17,314 bases of DNA from UBA12088 sp041920275 (GTDB lineage Bacteria > Patescibacteriota > Minisyncoccia > Phycocordibacterales > UBA12088), in the NCBI GenBank assembly GCA_041920275.1, contig JAYRSE010000024.1, forward strand, positions 1-17,314. Direction: 5' to 3'. The translations under genes and the position numbers were made by a program. Every line of letters begins with the position of its first letter. Positions within the stretch are counted from its first letter, which is position 1. The notes below the pieces were generated by a model. The model saw only the letters and a list, made by a program, of their open reading frames with translations. It had not been told where the DNA came from and did not search any database. This document shows positions 7,171-12,451 of this stretch, piece after piece.

Positions 7171-8160
7171 ATGGACCACAATGTAGCACTCCCATCCAAG
7201 CCTCGCGTCGTGCATGAGGACGAACTCTCGGGCATGTTCGAGATCGATGGTCTTTTTCCCGGGTACGGTCACACCCTCGGCAATTCGCTTCGAAGGATCA
7301 TCCTCTCATCCCTTACCGGCACTGCGGTCACCTCGGTGAAGATCGAGGGCATTTCGCACGAATTCGCCACCGTACCGGGCGTTCAGGAAGACGTGATAAC
7401 CATACTTTTGAATCTGAAGCGCGTGCGTTTCGTGAGCAGCTCCGATGATCCCATCGTTCTCATATTGGATGCGAAGGGAGAGTCTGTGATCACCGCTGCC
7501 GATATTCGGAACAACGGTCAAGTGGAAATACTCAATCCCGAGCAGCATATCGCGACGTTGACCGAAAAAAGGTCAACACTCTCCATGGAGATCACGGTTG
7601 AGCGTGGACTCGGATTCGTGCCACGGGAGTCGCATGGAGAAGAATCGAAGGCTGCGATCGGGGTCATACCGCTCGATGCGACGTTCACCCCGATCCGTCG
7701 GGTGAACTATGAAGTGGACAATATGCGTGTCGGAGATCGTACGGACTTCAATCGCTTGCGGATCTTCATCGAGACCGATGGCACCATGACCCCTCGCGCG
7801 GCACTCGAGCGTTCGATCGAGATCATGATACATCAGCTGCGAGCCATAGTCGGTTTCAAGGAGGTCCATGATGAGGAACCCATGCATATGACGGATGATG
7901 TCACAGACATTTCCGTAGCGACGCAGACGGTGGTGCGAAAGACCAAGGAACAGGTCGACACCGAGGTGTTGAAGACCCGCATCGAATCGCTCAAACTTTC
8001 TTCCCGCACCATTGCCGCACTTGATAGCGCAAATATTCGCACAGTCGGCGGACTGGTTCGAAAGAAGGAGGAAGATATACTGGCGATCGAGGGTTTGGGG
8101 ATCAAGGGGCTTCAAGAGATCAAGCGGGCGTTGTCCGATTTTGGAGTAACGCTCCGCTAG
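7171..8160 (+). CDS. rpoA: DNA-directed RNA polymerase subunit alpha
   Basis: A 329-residue protein, the usual family length. The N-terminal domain (about 1-235) dimerises and scaffolds beta and beta'. It is marked by LFPGYGHTLGNSLRRIILSS, then VPGVQEDV and LKRVR, and RVNYEVDNMRVG with DRLRIFIETDGT-like spacing. The C-terminal domain (about 268-329) has the two helix-hairpin-helix-like parts, LKLSSRTIAALDSANIRTVG and EGLGIKGLQEIKRAL, and binds UP elements and activators. The arginine matching E. coli R265 is kept, while the position matching N268 is Ala. It sits between rpsD and rplQ as in most bacteria. Two possible promoters precede it and there is no Shine-Dalgarno. Confidence 0.97.
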   Translation: MDHNVALPSKPRVVHEDELSGMFEIDGLFPGYGHTLGNSLRRIILSSLTGTAVTSVKIEGISHEFATVPGVQEDVITILLNLKRVRFVSSSDDPIVLILDAKGESVITAADIRNNGQVEILNPEQHIATLTEKRSTLSMEITVERGLGFVPRESHGEESKAAIGVIPLDATFTPIRRVNYEVDNMRVGDRTDFNRLRIFIETDGTMTPRAALERSIEIMIHQLRAIVGFKEVHDEEPMHMTDDVTDISVATQTVVRKTKEQVDTEVLKTRIESLKLSSRTIAALDSANIRTVGGLVRKKEEDILAIEGLGIKGLQEIKRALSDFGVTLR

Positions 8161-8162
8161 GC

Positions 8163-8190
8163 TTGCATATATCAAAACAATAGGTATACT
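8163..8190 (+). promoter_or_regulatory. Probable promoter of rplQ, nearly leaderless
   Basis: TTGCAT at 8163-8168 and TATACT at 8185-8190 with a 16-base spacer. The predicted start at about 8197 is two bases before the ATG at 8199. Confidence 0.55.
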
Positions 8191-8198
8191 CAGTATCC

Positions 8199-8552
8199 AT
8201 GCGACACCACGATAACATCAGAAAGTTCGGCAGGGAGCGCAAGGTGCGAAACGCACTCATTCGTTCGCTCGCACGGAACCTTATACTGGAGGAGAAGATC
8301 ATAACGACCGAGGCGAAGGCGAAGTCTCTGCGTCCCTTTATTGAGCGTTTGATAACGCACGCAAAGAACGATTCTGTTGCAAGTAGACGCCTGGTGTACG
8401 CTCGCCTTGGAAATAACGACGCTGCGGCCACCAAATTGTTCGGAGAACTGGCCCCTCGCTACAAGGAGCGTTTGGGTGGGTATACCCGTGTCGTGCGGGT
8501 TGGTGTGCGCGCAGGCGATGCATCGGTTCAAGCTTTCATCGGTTTTGTATAA
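8199..8552 (+). CDS. rplQ: 50S ribosomal protein L17
   Basis: A 117-residue protein near the 50S exit tunnel. Landmarks are the start MRHHDNIRKFGRERKVRNAL (normally MRHR...KLGR...HR), LIRSLARNLILEEKIITTEAKAK, the LRPFIERLI segment and a GGYTRVVR core followed by a GVRAGDAS stretch. Length is normal for the short L17 type. It follows rpoA by 38 bases, which contain a -10/-35 pair, and is followed by rplM after 9 bases. Confidence 0.95.
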   Translation: MRHHDNIRKFGRERKVRNALIRSLARNLILEEKIITTEAKAKSLRPFIERLITHAKNDSVASRRLVYARLGNNDAAATKLFGELAPRYKERLGGYTRVVRVGVRAGDASVQAFIGFV

Positions 8553-8561
8553 ACGATCACT

Positions 8562-8921
8562 ATGCACATGCAGTCAGAGACATTCACCATTGATGCGAAC
8601 GGTAAATCGATCGGACGCGTCGCCACGGAAGCGGCGTCATTCCTTATGGGGAAGCACCGAACCGATATGGCCAGGAATATCGATTTTCCGGTCACCGTAA
8701 CCGTTATAAACGCGTCGAAGCTTCATATCACCGAGAAGGAGCGTGCACAAAAAGAGTATGACCGATACTCGGGGTACCCCGATGGTCGCAAGGTGCTCTC
8801 CATGGGAAAGCTCATCGCACGCAGTGGTCATGGTGAGCTTGTGAAGAAGGCGGTGCACGGTATGCTGCCAGGCAACAAGCTGAGGGCGCCGCGTATGAAG
8901 AAACTTATCATTTCCGAATAA
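8562..8921 (+). CDS. rplM: 50S ribosomal protein L13, short form
   Basis: A 119-residue early 50S assembly protein. The core is clear: IDANGKSIGRVATEAASFLM, GKHRTDMARNIDFP, VTVINASKLHITEKE, the YSGYPDGRK loop, and VKKAVHGMLPGNKLRAPRMK. E. coli L13 is 142 residues; here about 15 N-terminal residues and the roughly 20-residue C-terminal tail are missing, a reduction I regard as lineage-specific rather than a broken gene. Start could be M1 (8562) or M3 (8568). It overlaps nothing and is followed by rpsI after 4 bases, the common rplM-rpsI pair. Confidence 0.94.
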   Translation: MHMQSETFTIDANGKSIGRVATEAASFLMGKHRTDMARNIDFPVTVTVINASKLHITEKERAQKEYDRYSGYPDGRKVLSMGKLIARSGHGELVKKAVHGMLPGNKLRAPRMKKLIISE

Positions 8922-8925
8922 TCCT

Positions 8926-9333
8926 ATGGCACCACAGGAAGTAAAGCGATACACTGAGGCGACCGGTCGAAGAAAGACATCGACGGCTCGTGTGCGGATA
9001 ACGCCCGCCGATAAGCAGGAGGTCCTCATCAACGGCAGGTCCCTCGATGCGTACTTTCCGACACCTACCATGCGCATGGTTGCACTCTCGCCTTTCGTCG
9101 TGGAAGAACTTTCTGAAAAATTCTCCATATCCGTCAAGGTGCAGGGAGGCGGAATCGCTTCCCAGTCCGAAGCGGTACGTCACGGCATCGCACGCGCGTT
9201 GACGAAGTACAATGCGACCTGGCGCAAGGCGCAGAAGGTCGCCGGTCACCTCACCCGTGATCCTCGCATGAAAGAGCGTCGCAAGTTCGGCCTCAAAAAA
9301 GCTCGACGCGCCCCTCAGTGGAGCAAGCGATAG
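8926..9333 (+). CDS. rpsI: 30S ribosomal protein S9
   Basis: A 135-residue protein whose C-terminal tail reaches the P-site tRNA. It shows the conserved TEATGRRKTSTARVRI start, the INGRSLDAYFP block, VKVQGGGIASQSEAVRHGIARAL, DPRMKERRKFGLKKARRAPQ and the universal SKR end. It is co-directional with rplM and separated from it by 4 bases, so the two are almost certainly cotranscribed. A strong hairpin 17 bases after the stop closes the ribosomal cluster. Confidence 0.96.
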   Translation: MAPQEVKRYTEATGRRKTSTARVRITPADKQEVLINGRSLDAYFPTPTMRMVALSPFVVEELSEKFSISVKVQGGGIASQSEAVRHGIARALTKYNATWRKAQKVAGHLTRDPRMKERRKFGLKKARRAPQWSKR

Positions 9334-9349
9334 ATCATGTTATACCAAA

Positions 9350-9375
9350 AGAACGACCGCACACGCGGTCGTTCT
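9350..9375. terminator. Bidirectional hairpin terminator between convergent genes
   Basis: Perfect 11-base-pair stem AGAACGACCGC / GCGGTCGTTCT with the loop ACAC. On the minus strand it is followed by TTTGG, giving a short U-run. On the plus strand the tail (CGTAT) is not U-rich. It sits between rpsI (+) and the carboxypeptidase gene (-), which converge on it. Confidence 0.8.
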
Positions 9376-9396
9376 CGTATGAGCTGTTTATACGAC

Positions 9397-10317
9397 TCAG
9401 TCCTCGAAAAGTGTCGGTATGTACTCGTCGATCGTGCGTTGCTCGAGATCGTAGAAGTACAGTTCTTTTTTGTGCAGGTAGCGTGCGAGCTCCTTTCCCA
9501 CAAAGCGCCAGTGCCACGGTTCGTAGACATAGTACTCGTTGTCGCGCGGGTAGGAGAGTACGAAACCGTACTTGTAGGCGTTCTCGGAAAGCCAGGCGAA
9601 TGCTTTTGTTTGCTCAAAATCGCCGATGTTCTCTCCGATCGTTGCATTGGTGAGGTCAACGGTGGTGCCGAGCTGGTGTTCGCTGTATCCCTGGTCGGCG
9701 GAAAAGGTGTTCGCGCCGGTACCGTAACGTTGCGTGTAGTTGGTTTTCAGCACCCCCTGGTCTTCGAAGGAGCGATATCCGGAAAGTACCATGATGTCGA
9801 CCTCATCCTGTCGCGCCTGTTCGAGCATGCCCTTCAGGAACGGCCAGACGTCTGCATGGATGGACACCTCCTTTCCGTTCACCAGATCGAAGGTCTCATC
9901 GATGACGACGAGGTCCGAGGGTTTGTAGTGCTCGTTCAAGAAGTAGATGCGTGAGTACTTTTGGAGCAACTCCGGATCGGTGGTGGTGAGCTTCTCGAGT
10001 GTTTGTACGGTGCCGGAAAGGCGGCCGACCTTTCGGTCAAAACCTTCGATGTTGTCAGCGATCTCGTCGATCTGCTTCTGTTGGTTGTAGACAAGGTCGG
10101 AAAGTGTCGTATCACGCTGCATACCGGCGTCAAGCTGTTCACGGGTGGTGCTTGCGATGTCCGCAAGGGTGGTTTCCATGGTGTCCAGTCGGTTGAAAAC
10201 GGAATCGCGCCACTCCTCGGTTGTGCGTTTTGATTGAACCAAGTATGCGGAAAGCGCGACGCAGAATACGAGAAGTAGTACCCCGAGCCATTGGAAGAAA
10301 ATACGCAAGAAACGCAT
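9397..10317 (-). CDS. Membrane-anchored D-alanyl-D-alanine carboxypeptidase, VanY/M15B type
   Basis: A 306-residue protein. Residues 3-25 form one N-terminal membrane helix, so the rest faces outward. About 40-118 is a predicted coiled-coil stalk. About 120-306 is the M15B zinc peptidase domain with SGYRS (179-183), zinc ligands H214 and D221 in SEHQLGTTVDL (the usual SxHxxGxAxD with T for A), and E266 and H269 in EPWHW, the catalytic Glu and third ligand. By family it trims the terminal D-Ala from peptidoglycan stem peptides. The start at 10317 is preferred over the ATG just before it (10320) because the -10 element predicts transcription starting there. No vancomycin-resistance regulators are adjacent, so a cell-wall maturation role is likelier. 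Confidence 0.88.
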   Translation of the reverse strand: MRFLRIFFQWLGVLLLVFCVALSAYLVQSKRTTEEWRDSVFNRLDTMETTLADIASTTREQLDAGMQRDTTLSDLVYNQQKQIDEIADNIEGFDRKVGRLSGTVQTLEKLTTTDPELLQKYSRIYFLNEHYKPSDLVVIDETFDLVNGKEVSIHADVWPFLKGMLEQARQDEVDIMVLSGYRSFEDQGVLKTNYTQRYGTGANTFSADQGYSEHQLGTTVDLTNATIGENIGDFEQTKAFAWLSENAYKYGFVLSYPRDNEYYVYEPWHWRFVGKELARYLHKKELYFYDLEQRTIDEYIPTLFED

Positions 10318-10324
10318 CATCTGC

Positions 10325-10333
10325 AGTATAGCA
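10325..10333 (-). promoter_or_regulatory. Extended -10 element of the carboxypeptidase gene, leaderless arrangement
   Basis: On the minus strand TGC-TATACT, with TATACT running from 10330 to 10325. The predicted start is 10318-10317, on the ATG codons. Confidence 0.55.
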
Positions 10334-10365
10334 CGTATGCCCTGCACGTGTGCACGCAACTATGC

Positions 10366-10391
10366 AAAAGGCCCGACGAAGCGGACCTTTT
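10366..10391 (-). terminator. Intrinsic terminator after the secreted coiled-coil gene
   Basis: On the minus strand a ten-base-pair stem AAAAGGTCCG / CGGGCCTTTT (one G-U pair) with the loop CTTCGT, ending in four Us. It lies 66 bases after the stop of the gene ending at 10457 and upstream of the carboxypeptidase promoter, so it separates the two minus-strand units. Confidence 0.75.
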
Positions 10392-10456
10392 TAGAAGCGT
10401 GTTTTTTATTCTTGTACGCTCTGCGTGTCGGCATTGGCCGACAAAACGACTTTGGG

Positions 10457-11170
10457 CTACGACTTCGCTTGGAAGACCGCAACAGCGAGTGTCTCCAAGC
10501 GTGAGCCGCGGGCGGAAATGCCCTCACCGTTATCTTTCGTGAGCGGCTTTCCGTTCACGTGGATTTTGGCAACAAGGCCGCCCTCGTCCCGCCGAACGTC
10601 GTGGAAGGAAACCTTCCTGAGGTCAAAGGACACACCCTTCGGCCATAGTTCTTTCAACCGATGAAAGACATCCTTTTCGTTGCCTGCGACATTCGGTGCA
10701 GGTTTTTCCTGTCTTTGACTCGCAGGCGCCTGCTTGATGACCGCCGCAGGTTTTTTCATATTGCTGGGCTTGTTCGGCTTGGTGATCGCGCCGATCGACG
10801 CGACATTCTGTTCATGCCGCTCTTGATTCGCGGACGCCAGTTTGACCGGTACAGGTTTTTTCGCCCTATTGGTCGTGTTCCGCTTTGCGACTTCCGGTTT
10901 CGCTGCGGGAGCACTTCGCTCCGCCATCTGGACTGCGGGAACCGCTCGCGCCTTCTCGAGAGCGGCAAGCCGCTTCTCGAGAGCGGCTATCTTAAGCCGC
11001 TCTTCGGCGAGCGCCTCACGCACCTGCGCGAGTCGCTCCTGCGTCTGCGCGAGTTCGGCGGTCTTCGCCTCGAGCGAGACCCGAAGCTCATCCGGGGACA
11101 TTTGCCCCGTGTCAACCGCTCCTTGCGCCAAGGGCACAATAAGCAGTAGCAGCAGTGCAATGTGTTGCAT
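10457..11170 (-). CDS. Secreted coiled-coil protein of unknown function
   Basis: A 237-residue protein not recognised by family. Residues 1-17 (MQHIALLLLLIVPLAQG) form a signal peptide with probable cleavage near AQG-A. About 30-70 is a strong coiled coil, including IAALEKRLAALEKA, whose DNA contains two 15-base copies of CTTCTCGAGAGCGGC (10952-10966 and 10973-10987). About 72-165 is a Lys/Ala/Pro-rich, probably disordered linker. About 166-237 is a small compact C-terminal domain (VFHRLKELWPKGVSFDLRKV, then KIHVNGKPLTKDNG). There are no cysteines and no lipobox. The start at 11170 is decided by a Shine-Dalgarno GGGAGG (11183-11178) seven bases upstream and by the signal peptide. Expression is probably controlled by the leader hairpin described separately. 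Its coding strand and control signals differ from its neighbours. Confidence 0.8.
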   Translation of the reverse strand: MQHIALLLLLIVPLAQGAVDTGQMSPDELRVSLEAKTAELAQTQERLAQVREALAEERLKIAALEKRLAALEKARAVPAVQMAERSAPAAKPEVAKRNTTNRAKKPVPVKLASANQERHEQNVASIGAITKPNKPSNMKKPAAVIKQAPASQRQEKPAPNVAGNEKDVFHRLKELWPKGVSFDLRKVSFHDVRRDEGGLVAKIHVNGKPLTKDNGEGISARGSRLETLAVAVFQAKS

Positions 11171-11177
11171 CTGAGTG

Positions 11178-11183
11178 CCTCCC
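11178..11183 (-). promoter_or_regulatory. Shine-Dalgarno of the secreted coiled-coil gene
   Basis: GGGAGG on the minus strand (11183 to 11178), seven bases before the ATG at 11170. It is the only convincing Shine-Dalgarno in the window and fixes this start against longer in-frame alternatives. Confidence 0.75.
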
Positions 11184-11192
11184 AAAAATTTC

Positions 11193-11214
11193 AAAAAAAC
11201 CGCACAAAGTGCGG
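11193..11214 (-). terminator. Leader hairpin with U-tract, possible attenuator
   Basis: On the minus strand CCGCAC-TTT-GTGCGG (11214-11200), a six-base-pair stem, is followed directly by seven Ts (11199-11193). It starts about 4 bases after the predicted transcription start of the secreted coiled-coil gene and about 10 bases before its Shine-Dalgarno. No other minus-strand gene ends here, so it cannot be the terminator of an upstream gene. Confidence 0.65.
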
Positions 11215-11224
11215 ACCTATTACA

Positions 11225-11253
11225 ATTATAGCTAAATAACCGCGTTCTGTCAA
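11225..11253 (-). promoter_or_regulatory. Consensus sigma70 promoter of the secreted coiled-coil gene
   Basis: On the minus strand TTGACA (11253-11248), a 17-base spacer and TATAAT (11230-11225): both hexamers and spacing match consensus exactly. The predicted start is near 11218. The surrounding bases are A/T-rich. It is the best promoter in the window. Confidence 0.8.
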
Positions 11254-11296
11254 GTAACCGTTTTCGCGAATGTCGCACCACTTTCGCGTTGTGATG

Positions 11297-11305
11297 TGGT
11301 ATACT
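11297..11305 (+). promoter_or_regulatory. Extended -10 element of the metallo-beta-lactamase-fold gene
   Basis: TGG-TATACT with TATACT at 11300-11305; predicted start near 11312, three bases before the ATG at 11315. It is divergent from the consensus promoter at 11225-11253, with about 45 bases between them. Confidence 0.55.
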
Positions 11306-11314
11306 GTGACCGCT

Positions 11315-11944
11315 ATGATCATCACCCACTACGGTGCCGAGTTCTTCAAGGTATCCTTTGGAGATACGACGCTCGCTTTCAACCCCATTGCCAAGGATTC
11401 CAAGCTCAAGCAGACCCGTTTCGGCGCGGATATCGCCCTCCTCACACTCGAACACCCCGACATGAACGGGGTGGAACAGGTGTCACATGGTGAAAAGACC
11501 CCGTTCGTGGCTCGAGGTCCGGGTGAGTACGAGGTGAAGGATGTGCTCATCAAAGGGTACCCCTCCGTGTCGTGGTACGGGGGTGTTGAGCGCATAAATA
11601 CCATCTATTTGGTTAACATCGAGAAGATGCACCTGCTGTTTCTCGGCGCACTCGGGGTGAAGGAGCTTCCCGCCGAGCTCAAGGAGGCGCTCGACGACAT
11701 CGATATCCTGTTCGTTCCGATCGGCGGTGAAGGGGTGCTTGAGCCGAGTCTCGCCCATGCGCTCGCCGTTTCCGTTGAACCGAAGCTCGTGATACCGATG
11801 CACTGGCAGGGTGTCGGTTTGAGTCGTTCACTCGATCTGTTCTTGAAGGAGGCGGGCGAGGGGTTCTCTCGCGTCGACAAGCTCACCATCAAGGCGCGAG
11901 ACATTGACGGCAAACAGAACGATGTAGTGGTGGTCGAATCTTGA
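11315..11944 (+). CDS. Metallo-beta-lactamase-fold protein (UlaG-like) with degenerate metal site
   Basis: A 209-residue cytoplasmic protein. The opening MIITHYGAEFFKVSFGDTTL and AFNPIAKDSKLKQTRFGADI follow the UlaG-like 'Zn-dependent hydrolase' pattern (two beta strands, then the D-P-like turn). The position of the HxHxDH metal motif reads TLEHPDMNG (44-52), so only one His and one Asp remain. The usual HLGD-type ligand region is LLFLGALG (107-114), with no Asp. PMHW (161-164) keeps the last His. The fold is likely, but hydrolase activity is doubtful. The ATG at 11315 is preferred to the in-frame upstream ATG at 11270 because the -10 element lies between them. The next gene begins 8 bases after the stop. 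Function unknown. Confidence 0.75.
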   Translation: MIITHYGAEFFKVSFGDTTLAFNPIAKDSKLKQTRFGADIALLTLEHPDMNGVEQVSHGEKTPFVARGPGEYEVKDVLIKGYPSVSWYGGVERINTIYLVNIEKMHLLFLGALGVKELPAELKEALDDIDILFVPIGGEGVLEPSLAHALAVSVEPKLVIPMHWQGVGLSRSLDLFLKEAGEGFSRVDKLTIKARDIDGKQNDVVVVES

Positions 11945-11952
11945 GTCGGGGT

Positions 11953-12387
11953 ATGCTCTTCGAGTATTTCGCAAAAGTGCGCACACGTCCCAAGGAAGAA
12001 CGTAAACGGTTTGCGTTCTTTGTTTCGATCGGTGTTATGGTGCCGATCGTCCTTCTTTGGATACTATCAATGGTGGCGGGAAGGCCGGATGAAGCGGTTG
12101 AGTCGCCGCAGGAGCAGACAAGATCATCTTTTGATCTGAAGCACGCTGTCCGTGAGTTTGGGAAGGGTATTGGGCTGGGGGGTGACGAACCGGCCCCGGT
12201 CGAGTCGCAGAATCCGGCGTCACCCCAACATCAGTTCGATCTCGAGAACACCTTCGTTGCCCCCATGGAGTCGTCTGAAGAGGCGGAAATGGCAACCGGT
12301 ACCGAGTTGTGGGCGACGACCACGGAGCATGCCGCACCTTCGGATGTGATGCCCGTCCCAAATGCGAACATAGAAGCGGGTATTTGA
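11953..12387 (+). CDS. Small single-pass membrane protein, hypothetical
   Basis: A 144-residue protein with no family I recognise. Residues 1-19 are a basic cytoplasmic segment (VRTRPKEERKRF), 20-43 a transmembrane helix (FAFFVSIGVMVPIVLLWILS), and 44-144 a low-complexity tail rich in Glu, Ser, Pro and Thr with a patch FDLKHAVREFGKGIGLGG. By the positive-inside rule the tail is outside. An in-frame TTG at 11941, overlapping the previous stop, is an alternative start; the ATG is preferred. It is probably cotranscribed with the metallo-beta-lactamase-fold gene; gyrA downstream has its own -10 element. Confidence 0.7.
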   Translation: MLFEYFAKVRTRPKEERKRFAFFVSIGVMVPIVLLWILSMVAGRPDEAVESPQEQTRSSFDLKHAVREFGKGIGLGGDEPAPVESQNPASPQHQFDLENTFVAPMESSEEAEMATGTELWATTTEHAAPSDVMPVPNANIEAGI

Positions 12388-12397
12388 GTCGAACATG

Positions 12398-12406
12398 TGA
12401 TATACT
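12398..12406 (+). promoter_or_regulatory. Extended -10 element upstream of gyrA
   Basis: TGA-TATACT with TATACT at 12401-12406; predicted start near 12413, giving gyrA a leader of about 39 bases without a Shine-Dalgarno. This is one of the few longer leaders in the window. Confidence 0.5.
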
Positions 12407-12451
12407 GCGGTGTCTCCCGTTTGAGCGCACCTTAACCCACCATTTGACGGT

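Noticed and set aside
8076..8081. TATACT inside rpoA as a promoter
   Set aside because: It is over 100 bases from the next start, in coding sequence, and rplQ has a better element at 8185-8190.
10952..10987. Two 15-base copies of CTTCTCGAGAGCGGC as a mobile-element or regulatory repeat
   Set aside because: They are in frame, 21 bases apart, and simply encode successive heptads (AALEK) of the coiled coil.
11171..11455. Longer N-terminus for the secreted coiled-coil protein
   Set aside because: It would run through the promoter, hairpin and Shine-Dalgarno and bury the signal peptide inside the protein.
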